Notes: generated from the letters alone by a model not told the origin. 15,348 nucleotides of DNA from Paracoccaceae bacterium (GCA_016764835.1 JAESRD010000127.1:1-15348); one strand, 5' to 3'. Shown: positions 8,001-14,941, counted from the stretch's first letter. Translations and numbers: made by a program.

Positions 8001-9034
8001 AGCTCATTCTTAATATCGGCATGCACAAAACCGGCTCCAGCTCTATCCAGCAAAGCTTTGCCAAATATGAGAGCGAGAAGGCAAAGTATTTGCAACTCGG
8101 CCATCCCAACCATTCGGCAACGCTGATGACCATGTTCATGGCTCATCCAGAAAAATACCACGCGCACCGCAAAAACCGCCGCAGCATTGACGCGATTACG
8201 GAGCTAAAAGCCAAGTTTTGGCGGCGTTTTGAGAGCTTCGTCGCACAAGCTGATGTACCGACTATTCTGTCCTCAGCTGAAGATGTCAGCATTATGGATG
8301 AAGGTGATCTGCAATCCATGCGTCAAAAACTGGAGAGCACCTTTTCCCAGATCACAATCATAGGATATGCCCGCCCGCCCGCGTCCTTTATGAGCAGCGC
8401 CGTGCAACAACGGATCGCTGGCGGCGTGAACTGGAACGCAAATTCACTTTATCCCAACTACCAGTCGCGGTTTGAAAAGTTTGACAATGTTTTTGGCAAG
8501 AAAAACGTCGTGCTGACAAAGTTCAGTCGCGACACCCTTTTGAACGGCGATGTTGTGCAGGATTTTGCCGCCAAAGCGGGTGTCAAAATCCGGCTTGATC
8601 AAATTGTGCAAGATAACCCGGGCCGCTCGCTTGAAGCATCCAGTGTTCTTTTTGCGCAGCGCAGCCTTGGCCGTGGTTACCAAAATTATAATCGCGCGCC
8701 GGTTCATAACAAGCGACTAGTTGATGTGCTGCGCACTTTGGGCTCGCAACCGGTCCGGTTGCACGGCGATCTTGTGGGCCCGATACTGGCCAAACATACA
8801 GATGATCTTAAATGGATTAGCGAACGGTTAGGTTGTGATTTTACAGATCAGCCCAGCAAGGATCCGCAAGCTATTCGCTCAGAGGCTGATCTTCATATGA
8901 TTGCAGCAAACCATCTGCCCGAGGTTCTAACGCTGATCGCGAATGAATTGAAAAACGCCCCGACGGATCCAAAGATCACGGCCAATGCTGTCGATATGTT
9001 GCTAGATGTGATTCGCGCCAAAGACCCTGCTTAG
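7997..9034 (+). CDS. Sulfotransferase-like P-loop protein
   Basis: A 345-residue protein with a sulfotransferase-type 5'-phosphosulfate-binding loop at its extreme N-terminus: LILNIGMHKTGSSSIQQSF (residues 3-21). A second PAPS-binding-like element with Arg and Ser occurs at about 121-140 (IIGYARPPASFMSSAVQQRI). The remainder is diverged and I see no other named domain. The likely role is sulfation of the glycan made by the upstream gene, with PAPS as donor; this rests on the loop and on context. The ATG overlaps the acyltransferase stop (7997-8000), which suggests translational coupling as the last gene of a three-gene operon. Its stop is only 3 bases from the stop of the convergent Stf0-type gene, and no terminator is seen between them. 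Confidence 0.8.
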   Translation: MKLILNIGMHKTGSSSIQQSFAKYESEKAKYLQLGHPNHSATLMTMFMAHPEKYHAHRKNRRSIDAITELKAKFWRRFESFVAQADVPTILSSAEDVSIMDEGDLQSMRQKLESTFSQITIIGYARPPASFMSSAVQQRIAGGVNWNANSLYPNYQSRFEKFDNVFGKKNVVLTKFSRDTLLNGDVVQDFAAKAGVKIRLDQIVQDNPGRSLEASSVLFAQRSLGRGYQNYNRAPVHNKRLVDVLRTLGSQPVRLHGDLVGPILAKHTDDLKWISERLGCDFTDQPSKDPQAIRSEADLHMIAANHLPEVLTLIANELKNAPTDPKITANAVDMLLDVIRAKDPA

Positions 9035-9037
9035 CTG

Positions 9038-9829
9038 CTAGGCGCTTACCGGGTTCTTTTTCTGCGTAGGCTTAAGCGCTTGATAACGGTTCTTTGCCGC
9101 ATCTTGATAGAACCGCTCGCGCCAGTTCTTATTTTTGTCATTGGCCAGCCGAACCATCGCCCGCTCGCGCCGCACCAACGGATCATTTATCCCCAATAAC
9201 TTGGCCATCTTGTCCAGATGGCTAAGCTCAGCATCGCGAATAACGTCTTCATAGATCAGCACCAAAGGCTTGATCCCCTGCATGGCAAAGAACCGATCCC
9301 AAGCAAGGTTTTCAAGCGTGATCGCTGTCACTTCGCGCAGCAATGCACCAAACCGATAAACAGTTTTCTCGTTATAGCTAGATTTATAGCCCTTCACCAA
9401 ATTGCCGGCAAAATGCTCATCATCCTTATGCGCAGTCGCGTGATTTACGCCGGTTTGCTGGGCCATATTACGAGAAATCGCTTGGGCAACATAGTCCTGC
9501 CGGACCAATTTCACCCAGACCGCATCCGGGAAGGCACTGACGAAATGCGGAAAATCACTGTCGCCTCGCGGGCTGAGAAAGCTGGCCAGACATGCATCAA
9601 CACTGAACAATTGGTTCGCCATAACTTTGATCGCGAAAACCCCGTTCTTGCCTGTGCCCCGTTTTTTGACACCAGCAAAGGCCAAAGCCCAATCTACATT
9701 TTCGCGCTCAACATCCCAAGGCACAAACCATTCTTCCGGGTTGCCCAAAGCACCCGAATTTCGCATGTCTTCGATGATCAGCGTGGAGCCGCATCTTTGC
9801 GTCCCGCATAGTATAATTTGCTCAGCCAA
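9038..9829 (-). CDS. Stf0-type sulfotransferase
   Basis: A ~263-residue sulfotransferase of the Stf0 type, the family of mycobacterial trehalose 2-sulfotransferase. Visible motifs: IILCGTQRCGSTLIIEDM at about residues 5-22, the phosphosulfate-binding loop; GNPEEWF at 29-35; FAIKVMANQLF at about 65-75; and VRQDYVAQAISRNMAQQTG at about 109-127, which closely follows the Stf0 pattern. The C-terminal region has VLIYEDVIRDAE. I chose the TTG at 9829 because GGAGG lies 5 bases upstream and the P-loop then starts near the N-terminus, as is usual. An upstream TTG at 9868 would add 13 residues and has no good ribosome site. The acceptor is unknown; a carbohydrate is plausible. It converges on the glycan operon. 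Confidence 0.88.
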   Translation of the reverse strand: MAEQIILCGTQRCGSTLIIEDMRNSGALGNPEEWFVPWDVERENVDWALAFAGVKKRGTGKNGVFAIKVMANQLFSVDACLASFLSPRGDSDFPHFVSAFPDAVWVKLVRQDYVAQAISRNMAQQTGVNHATAHKDDEHFAGNLVKGYKSSYNEKTVYRFGALLREVTAITLENLAWDRFFAMQGIKPLVLIYEDVIRDAELSHLDKMAKLLGINDPLVRRERAMVRLANDKNKNWRERFYQDAAKNRYQALKPTQKKNPVSA

Positions 9830-9858
9830 AACCGCCTCCAGCGCATAACTACACGATA

Positions 9859-9887
9859 ATACTAGCAAATTTCATGGTTAATCGCAA
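9859..9887 (-). promoter_or_regulatory. Candidate promoter for the Stf0-type sulfotransferase
   Basis: On the minus strand TTGCGA (9882-9887) and TAGTAT (9859-9864) are 17 bases apart, and the -10 box is preceded by TGC, an extended -10 element. Each box matches consensus at four of six positions. It lies about 30 bases before the TTG start, in the 97-base gap after the transaminase gene. Confidence 0.35.
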
Positions 9888-9926
9888 CAGAATTACCGTT
9901 CTGGCCGCACGAATACGCGCCCAGTT

Positions 9927-10790
9927 TCAGATTGCCACGCGGCGGCTTTCATCTAGGTAAATTTCTCGCAATCTTTTGGCAACCGGGCCGGGCTTTCCGC
10001 TGCCAATCGCTGCGCCATCAATCTCGACCACAGGCATAACAAAAGAAGAAGCCGAGGTGATAAACGCCTCATCCGCCGTTTGCGCTTCTGCGATGGTGAA
10101 TGGCCGCTCCTCAATCTTCATTTGCGCTTCTTTAGCAAATCGAAGGACCGCCGCGCGGGTGATGCCGTGCAAAATGTCCGTGGAAAGTTGGCGGGTGATG
10201 ATCACGCCATCTTTAACGATATAGGCATTGTTGCTGGTGCCCTCGGTCACCGCGCCATCTTCAACCAACCAAGCATCATCGGCCCCAGCGGCCTTGGCCA
10301 TCATTTTGCCCATAGACGGGTAAAGCAGCTGAACTGTTTTAATGTCGCGCCGCCCCCAGCGTTCGTCAGCAATCGAGATCACTTTGATCCCGGTTCCGGC
10401 TAACGCACTATCAGCAAGTCCAGGTTTATTCTGTGTAAACAACACGATAGTAGATGGCACTTCGTCCGGGTCTGGGAACACAAAGTCGCGATCACTTGGC
10501 GCGCCGCGGGTGATTTGCAAGTAAACCAAGCCATCTGCGATACCATTGACCGTTACCAATTCGCGGTGAATCGCCAGCAGTTCATCCTCGGTCACCGGGT
10601 TCGCCATATCCAATTCGCCGAGCGATCGCGCCAGCCGCCGCGCATGTCCGGCAAAATCAATCAGCTTGCCGCCCAGCACCGAGGTTACTTCATAAACGCC
10701 GTCCGCCATCAGAAAACCACGGTCAAAAATGCTGATCTTGGCCTCGGCTTCGGGCACAAACGCGCCATTTACATAGACGGTACGGGACAT
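9927..10790 (-). CDS. dat: D-amino-acid transaminase (PLP fold type IV)
   Basis: Predicted cytoplasmic PLP enzyme that exchanges amino groups between D-amino acids and 2-oxoacids, typically D-Ala + 2-oxoglutarate to pyruvate + D-Glu. Length (287) is normal for class IV aminotransferases. Motifs: VYVNGAFVPEAEAKISIFDRG with FLMADGVYE (residues 5-34), the PLP lysine in RRDIKTVQLL (K151), and EGTSNNAYIV (183-192), whose Glu binds the PLP ring nitrogen. Spacing between Lys and Glu (32 residues) equals that in Bacillus DAAT. The ATG at 10790 has AAGGAGA 7 bases upstream. It is the third gene of the dgcN-dgcA operon, 60 bases after dgcA. A branched-chain aminotransferase or aminodeoxychorismate lyase is the alternative; overall similarity and context favour D-specific activity. 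Confidence 0.88.
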   Translation of the reverse strand: MSRTVYVNGAFVPEAEAKISIFDRGFLMADGVYEVTSVLGGKLIDFAGHARRLARSLGELDMANPVTEDELLAIHRELVTVNGIADGLVYLQITRGAPSDRDFVFPDPDEVPSTIVLFTQNKPGLADSALAGTGIKVISIADERWGRRDIKTVQLLYPSMGKMMAKAAGADDAWLVEDGAVTEGTSNNAYIVKDGVIITRQLSTDILHGITRAAVLRFAKEAQMKIEERPFTIAEAQTADEAFITSASSFVMPVVEIDGAAIGSGKPGPVAKRLREIYLDESRRVAI

Positions 10791-10850
10791 TTAGCTTCTC
10801 CTTTTGCGATACCCTTTCATCACGCGCTGGCGACGGCGGGTCAAGTGGGG

Positions 10851-11813
10851 CTAGCCCCAAAGCGCCGCATCCGGGGGGTGAACCCCGGCCTCGTCATAAC
10901 GAAGCGGCACATCGCGGTCCTCGGACAGCAATAATGGCCCATCAAGATCAGTAATCGCCACGCCCTGCGCCAGCAAAATCGCTGGTGCCATTGCCAAAGA
11001 AGAGCCGAGCATGCAGCCGACCATTATCTCATATCCGTCGGCAATTGCAGCGTCTTTCAGCGCCAAAGCCTCGGTCAATCCACCGGTTTTATCGAGCTTG
11101 ATATTAACCATATCATACTTGCCCTTTAGCCCAGCAAGACTGGCCCGGTCATGGCAACTCTCGTCCGCGCAAACTGGCAAAGGCCGGGCAATCTCGGCCA
11201 ACATCTGGTCTTGTCCCGCAGGCATTGGCTGCTCAACTGCCGTCACACCAAGCCGAATTAGATGCGGCGCAAGCTCGCTATAAGTCTCAGCACTCCAGCC
11301 CTCATTGGCGTCAACAATCAGCCGCGCACTTGGCGCGCCCCGGCGCACCGCTTCAAGCCGGATCATGTCATCTGGCGTGCCAAGCTTGATCTTTAATAGC
11401 GGATGATGCGCGGCGCGGCGCGCGGCCGCTTCCATCTTCTCAGGCGCTTCAAGCGACAGTGTAAACGCGGTGATGCAAGGCGCGGGTTTGGGCTGATCAA
11501 TCAGCTCCCACATACGGCAACCTTTTGTTTTTGCTTCCAAATCCCACAGAGCACAATCAACAGCATTACGCGCCGCCCCAGCAGGCAGCGCCTCTTGCAG
11601 AGCCATACGGTCGATGCCATCGGGCAGGCCAGCAACCAGGTCCGCCACACTATCAAGCGTCTCGCCGTAGCGCGCATAGGGCACGCATTCGCCCCAGCCG
11701 GTTATGCCATTTCGCGTCACCGATGCCGTCAGCACATGCACCGCATCGCGGCTACCCCGGCTAATCGTAAACGTTTCTCTCAGCGCAAAACGGTCGCGCG
11801 ATACATCTATCAT
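10851..11813 (-). CDS. dgcA: N-acetyl-D-glutamate racemase (enolase superfamily)
   Basis: An enolase-superfamily enzyme close to the dipeptide epimerases. In marine proteobacteria the DgcA family interconverts N-acetyl-D-Glu and N-acetyl-L-Glu, the second step of the DgcN-DgcA route. The 320-residue product has FTISRGSR near the N-terminus and a full active site: a KIK pair (about K141/K143), metal ligands in IVDANEGW (D168), AVEQPM (E194) and CADES (D217), and a lysine in NIKLDKTGG (about K239) on the opposite face. MVGCMLGSS follows near residue 265. I chose ATG 11813 over the GTG one codon upstream. It begins 18 bases after the dgcN stop, so the pair is cotranscribed. An L-Ala-D/L-Glu epimerase is the alternative function; the DgcN neighbour argues against it. 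Confidence 0.88.
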   Translation of the reverse strand: MIDVSRDRFALRETFTISRGSRDAVHVLTASVTRNGITGWGECVPYARYGETLDSVADLVAGLPDGIDRMALQEALPAGAARNAVDCALWDLEAKTKGCRMWELIDQPKPAPCITAFTLSLEAPEKMEAAARRAAHHPLLKIKLGTPDDMIRLEAVRRGAPSARLIVDANEGWSAETYSELAPHLIRLGVTAVEQPMPAGQDQMLAEIARPLPVCADESCHDRASLAGLKGKYDMVNIKLDKTGGLTEALALKDAAIADGYEIMVGCMLGSSLAMAPAILLAQGVAITDLDGPLLLSEDRDVPLRYDEAGVHPPDAALWG

Positions 11814-11831
11814 CACCCTGCCCTTTTCAGC

Positions 11832-12833
11832 TTAGAACGCCGCCAATGCGTCAACCAAACGCCCAGCCCCGTGCCGGAACGGATCAACTGCGGGCAGGCC
11901 CATCTGCGCCTCAACTCCGGCCAAATAATCAAGCGCTTGCGCCTCTCCCATCGCCGAAGTGTTAACAGATATGCCAACCGAGCGGCAGTTTGGGTTGGCC
12001 AACCGGCCCATCAACTCAGCCGCTTCACGCAGCTGCTCAAGACTGGGCAGCGCCCGCCCCGGCAGGCCGCGCATAGAGGTCCGCGTTGGCTCATGCGACA
12101 GGATCAACGCATCAGGCTGGCCACCATGAATAAGCGCCAGCGTCACCCCGGAGAATGACATGTGGAACAGACTGCCTTGGCCCTCAATCAGGTCCCAATG
12201 ATCGGCATCATTATCAGGTGTCAGCCATTCAACGGCGCCGGCCATAAAGTCGGCGACCACCGCATCAAGCGGCACACCATTACCGGTAATCAATATCCCG
12301 GTCTGCCCTGTTGGTCGAAACGTCGCCTTCATATTGCGGCGGCGCATTTCAGCTTCCATCGCCAGCGCCGTATACATTTTTCCGACCGAACAATCGGTGC
12401 CAACGGCCAAACAGCGCAGCCCTTTGCGACGCACACCGCTGGCAATCGGATACTCGTTTTCTGGCAGGCGCACGTCATGCAATTCGCGCCCAAGCCTCTT
12501 GGCCGCACCAGCAATTTCAGGATCGTCGCGCAACAGATTATGCAACCCACTGGCAAGGTCAAACCCCGCTTCAAGCGCCCCAATCAGCGCCGTTTTCCAC
12601 GTTGGCGAGATCACACCACCCCGGTTGGCCACACCAATAACCATCGTTTGCGCCCCGGCTTCGCGGGCCGCCGCCAGTGACAAATCAGGCAATTTCAGAT
12701 CGGCAGCACAGCCCGGCAAGCGTAGCTGACCCACCGCATGTTCAGGCCGCCAATCGCGGATACCTTGCGCAACTTTAACGGACAGCGCATCAGGCGCATC
12801 GCCCAAAAATAGCAAATACGGGGTCTTAATCAT
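11832..12833 (-). CDS. dgcN: D-glutamate N-acetyltransferase DgcN (formerly DUF1611)
   Basis: Family once listed as DUF1611, more recently assigned as a D-glutamate N-acetyltransferase that acts with DgcA. The 333-residue protein begins IKTPYLLFLGDAPD. It contains MVIGVANRGGVISPTW (about 64-79), LPENEYPIASG, a P-loop-like GTDCSVGKMYTALAMEAEM (145-163), FRPTGQTGILITGNGV and DLIEGQGSLFHMSFSGV (214-230), all characteristic. The ATG at 12833 has GAGAGG 6 bases upstream; a TTG 24 bases further upstream is less likely. It is the first gene of dgcN-dgcA-dat. A 17-bp tandem duplication directly upstream marks its control region. No deacetylase for N-acetyl-L-Glu is in the operon, so the product may enter arginine synthesis or be deacetylated by an enzyme elsewhere. 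Confidence 0.9.
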   Translation of the reverse strand: MIKTPYLLFLGDAPDALSVKVAQGIRDWRPEHAVGQLRLPGCAADLKLPDLSLAAAREAGAQTMVIGVANRGGVISPTWKTALIGALEAGFDLASGLHNLLRDDPEIAGAAKRLGRELHDVRLPENEYPIASGVRRKGLRCLAVGTDCSVGKMYTALAMEAEMRRRNMKATFRPTGQTGILITGNGVPLDAVVADFMAGAVEWLTPDNDADHWDLIEGQGSLFHMSFSGVTLALIHGGQPDALILSHEPTRTSMRGLPGRALPSLEQLREAAELMGRLANPNCRSVGISVNTSAMGEAQALDYLAGVEAQMGLPAVDPFRHGAGRLVDALAAF

Positions 12834-12855
12834 CTTGGGCCTCTCCGTGTTGAAC

Positions 12856-12889
12856 AAAATAGCATAGTATCTAAAATAGCATAGTATCT
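12856..12889 (-). repeat. Perfect 17-bp tandem duplication upstream of dgcN
   Basis: AAAATAGCATAGTATCT occurs twice without a gap (12856-12872 and 12873-12889) with no mismatch. The block starts 22 bases before the dgcN ATG, so on the minus strand it falls in the promoter or mRNA leader. Each copy carries TACTATGCTA on the minus strand, which contains -10-like sequence, so the duplication may duplicate an operator or a -10 region. Confidence 0.85.
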
Positions 12890-12957
12890 AAGTCAGGCTA
12901 CATGCTCACCAGAACATGCCGGAGAACTTGTTAACCTTAGATCGATATTCAGCAATT

Positions 12958-12975
12958 TTCTCGCTATGGCGAGAA
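12958..12975. other. Inverted repeat in the dgcN-mcl1 intergenic region
   Basis: TTCTCGC (12958-12964) and GCGAGAA (12969-12975) form a 7-bp perfect stem with loop TATG. It lies between the divergent dgcN and mcl1 genes, upstream of the small ORF at 13016. It could be an operator or a leader hairpin; no T-run follows. Confidence 0.4.
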
Positions 12976-13015
12976 GAAAGTTTCAGCGGTGAGCTAAAAG
13001 TTACGGAGATCGAAA

Positions 13016-13078
13016 ATGCTGCGGTTGCAACATAGAGCTTGCCGACGGGCTCGCACTAATATATCGAAACGACGATAA
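13016..13078 (+). CDS. Possible 20-residue arginine-rich leader peptide upstream of mcl1
   Basis: A short ORF of 20 codons, ATG at 13016 to TAA at 13076-13078, with GGAG (13005-13008) 7 bases before the ATG. That is a better ribosome site than the one for mcl1 itself. The peptide starts MLRLQHRACRRAR and has seven Arg and one Lys in 20 residues; I know no homologue. It ends 28 bases before the mcl1 ATG, a position typical of leader peptides that couple translation or transcription to a downstream gene. Short ORFs with a chance ribosome site do occur, so this is unproven. Confidence 0.4.
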   Translation: MLRLQHRACRRARTNISKRR

Positions 13079-13106
13079 TAATTGAAATTTTATTGCGTGG
13101 ACCCCT

Positions 13107-14066
13107 ATGTCATTCCGCCTTCAGCCACCCGCCCCTGCCCGACCAAACCGCTGCCAGCTGTTCGGTCCGGCCTCTCGCCCTGCGCTGTTTGAGAAAATGG
13201 CCGCCAGCGCCGCTGATGTCATCAATATTGACCTAGAAGATTCGGTCGCCCCCAGCGACAAAGCCAGTGCCCGCGCCAATGCAGTTAATGCAATTGGAGA
13301 TGTGAACTGGGGCAACAAGCTGCTCTCGGTACGGATCAACGGATTAGACACGCCCTATTGGTACCGCGATGTTGTTGATTTATTAGAAAATTCCTCTGAA
13401 CGGCTCGACCAGATTATGATCCCAAAAGTTGGCTGCGCGGCTGATGTTTACGCCGTCGATGCGCTGGTCACTGCCATCGAATCGGCCAAGGGCCGTACCA
13501 AGAAAATCAGCTTTGAGCTGATCATTGAAAGCGCCGCAGGCATTGCCAATGTCGACGAGATCGCCGCCGCGTCGCCGCGCCTGCAAGCCATGAGCCTTGG
13601 TGCCGCCGATTTTGCCGCTTCAATGGGCATGCAGACCACCGGCATCGGCGGCACGCAAGAAAATTACTACATGCTGCGGGGGGGCAAAAAACACTGGTCA
13701 GACCCTTGGCACTGGGCCCAAACTGCCATCGTCGCCGCCTGCCGGGCTAATGGTGTTTTGCCGGTTGATGGCCCCTTTGGCGACTTTTCCGATGATGAAG
13801 GTTTCCGCGCCCAAGCTCTGCGCAGCGCCACGCTTGGCATGGTAGGAAAATGGGCGATCCACCCCAAACAAATTGCGCTGGCCAATGAGGTTTTCACCCC
13901 CTCTGAAGCCGCTATCACCGAAGCCAAGGAAATCTTGCAGGCCATGGAAGCCGCCAAAGCACGCGGTGAAGGTGCCACTGTTTACAATGGCCGTTTGGTC
14001 GATCTCGCCTCAATCAAACAGGCTCAAGTCATTGTGCGCCAATCAGAAATTCTGGGCGCGCCCTAA
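13107..14066 (+). CDS. mcl1: L-malyl-CoA / beta-methylmalyl-CoA lyase
   Basis: An HpcH/HpaI-type TIM-barrel lyase that reversibly splits (2R,3S)-beta-methylmalyl-CoA to glyoxylate and propionyl-CoA, and L-malyl-CoA to glyoxylate and acetyl-CoA. It acts in the ethylmalonyl-CoA pathway of acetyl-CoA assimilation. The 319-residue protein follows Rhodobacter Mcl1 throughout: SFRLQPPAPARPNRCQLFGP, ADVINIDLEDSVAP (residues 37-50), VRINGLDT with Arg76, FELIIESAAG with Glu141, SLGAADFAASMGM with Asp168 as magnesium ligand, and KWAIHPKQI in the C-terminal lid region. The key residues are intact. The ATG at 13107 has only a weak GTGGA before it. The gene stands alone and is divergent from dgcN. Other ethylmalonyl-CoA pathway genes are not in the window. 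Confidence 0.95.
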   Translation: MSFRLQPPAPARPNRCQLFGPASRPALFEKMAASAADVINIDLEDSVAPSDKASARANAVNAIGDVNWGNKLLSVRINGLDTPYWYRDVVDLLENSSERLDQIMIPKVGCAADVYAVDALVTAIESAKGRTKKISFELIIESAAGIANVDEIAAASPRLQAMSLGAADFAASMGMQTTGIGGTQENYYMLRGGKKHWSDPWHWAQTAIVAACRANGVLPVDGPFGDFSDDEGFRAQALRSATLGMVGKWAIHPKQIALANEVFTPSEAAITEAKEILQAMEAAKARGEGATVYNGRLVDLASIKQAQVIVRQSEILGAP

Positions 14067-14102
14067 GCGAGGCACGCCCGCCGGGGGAGCGAAGAGTGGC
14101 CC

Positions 14103-14576
14103 TTAGCCCAGCGGCTTAAGCGGCACACATATTTCGGTCAGCAAATCCGCCTCAGCCGTTACCATTGGCTCATTCAGATACCGCTCATAGGGCGGTCTGT
14201 CGCCAATTTCGCGCCCCGAAGACGGTAAGAAATCGCCATATATCGTCTTCCAGGCCGCCGCAATCTGCGAATATGGCCCCTTCACCGTGACCACGGCAAT
14301 CTCACTCTCGGCCACTTCAATCCGCTCAGCCCCGTCCGGCACAGCGACACCCGCTTTCAACGTAGCCCCGGCATGGCTGCGCAGCTCTGCGGGCGGCGTC
14401 GCGGTCGGGTCATCATAATAAAAGCCAACAGTGTTTTCGATAATGTTCAGCAAACCGGCCCGCCCCATCAGCTCTCCCAAGCGGCGAAACCCGTCGCCAA
14501 TCTCAGCATATGGCCCACGATGCGCCAGCGCCGCCACGGTAAACCCCGGCTGAACCCGTGTGGTAACATCAAACAT
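14103..14576 (-). CDS. GyrI-like effector-binding domain protein (probably the split C-terminal half of an AraC-type regulator)
   Basis: A 157-residue GyrI-like (SbmC/Rob C-terminal type) small-molecule-binding domain. It shows VQPGFTVAALAHRGPYAEIGDGFRRLGELM near the N-terminus, GFYYDDP, a second ligand-pocket strand IAVVTVKGPYSQIAAAWKTIYGDF, and the conserved end PPYERYLNEP. These two HRGPY/VKGPY-type halves are typical of the fold. In many bacteria this domain is fused behind two AraC HTH motifs. Here it lies in the -1 frame relative to the AraC-type ORF just upstream, whose 3' end overlaps it by about 109 bases. The ATG at 14576 has AAGGAG 8 bases upstream, so it can be made on its own. 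Whether it also appears as a fusion is discussed at the slippery site. Confidence 0.85.
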   Translation of the reverse strand: MFDVTTRVQPGFTVAALAHRGPYAEIGDGFRRLGELMGRAGLLNIIENTVGFYYDDPTATPPAELRSHAGATLKAGVAVPDGAERIEVAESEIAVVTVKGPYSQIAAAWKTIYGDFLPSSGREIGDRPPYERYLNEPMVTAEADLLTEICVPLKPLG

Positions 14577-14941
14577 AATAAACACTCCTTTTTCTTTTTT
14601 TTCATAATGTTATGAACTTTTCCGCTGCGTCGAACCTGCGCCGGGCTGTCACCAAATGCCTCCCGAAAACAGCGTGCAAAGCTCTGCACGTTGGAGTAGC
14701 CAACTGCGCGCGCAACCTGCGACACAGGGCGCACAGACATGGCCAGCAAGATCGCTGCCTCGTTCATCCGCGCGCGCCGCACCGCCTCGGCCGCCGTTTC
14801 ACCGGTCATTGCAAAATAGACCCGATGAAAATGAAACCGCGAAAACGCCGCAACATCGGCCAGTTGATCAAGCGACAGGTCTTCGCCGAGATGCATGCGC
14901 ATATGGTCTTCGACCCGGTCAATCCGTTTACCGTAGCTCAT
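14468..14941 (-). CDS. AraC-family HTH DNA-binding protein, frame-disrupted C-terminus
   Basis: Residues 1-105 form a complete AraC/XylS DNA-binding domain: DLSLDQLADVAAFSRFHFHR (about 21-40, first HTH), then RPVSQVARAVGYSNVQSFARCFREAFGDSP (71-100, second HTH), with the usual GYSNVQSFAR signature. After RRSGKVHNIM (residue 113) the protein runs into five lysines and then 40 residues of low-meaning sequence that is simply the wrong frame of the GyrI-like gene. Full-length members continue into the GyrI-like domain, so the family protein is split here. The ATG at 14941 has AGGAAC 5 bases upstream. It is divergent from accA; the shared upstream region contains spaced direct repeats that could be its own binding sites. 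Confidence 0.82.
   Translation of the reverse strand: MSYGKRIDRVEDHMRMHLGEDLSLDQLADVAAFSRFHFHRVYFAMTGETAAEAVRRARMNEAAILLAMSVRPVSQVARAVGYSNVQSFARCFREAFGDSPAQVRRSGKVHNIMKKKKKECLLCLMLPHGFSRGLPWRRWRIVGHMLRLATGFAAWES
14594..14600 (-). other. A AAA AAG heptamer at the AraC/GyrI frame junction (-1 slippery site or homopolymer indel)
   Basis: On the minus strand the run after the codon for Met113 is eight A, one G, five A, then GGAG. In the AraC frame the codons AAA AAA AAG place the classical -1 heptamer A AAA AAG at 14600-14594 in the correct phase. A -1 slip there continues GAA AAA GGA GTG TTT ATT ATG TTT straight into the GyrI-like frame. One extra A in the run would do the same permanently. Confidence 0.6.

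Noticed and set aside
9042..9079. Inverted repeat GCGCTTA / TAAGCGC as a terminator between the convergent sulfotransferases
   Set aside because: The 24-base loop is too long, there is no T-run, and it lies within the coding end of the minus-strand gene.
9218..9811. 197-codon open frame on the plus strand
   Set aside because: It is antisense to the Stf0-type sulfotransferase, whose motifs identify the coding strand.
11403..12158. 251-codon open frame on the plus strand spanning dgcA and dgcN
   Set aside because: It crosses two recognised genes on the opposite strand, including their intergenic gap, and its composition (many Arg, His, Gln) is that of an antisense frame.
13062..13077. Inverted repeat TATCG / CGATA upstream of mcl1
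   Set aside because: A five-base stem of this kind is expected by chance and overlaps the end of the small ORF.
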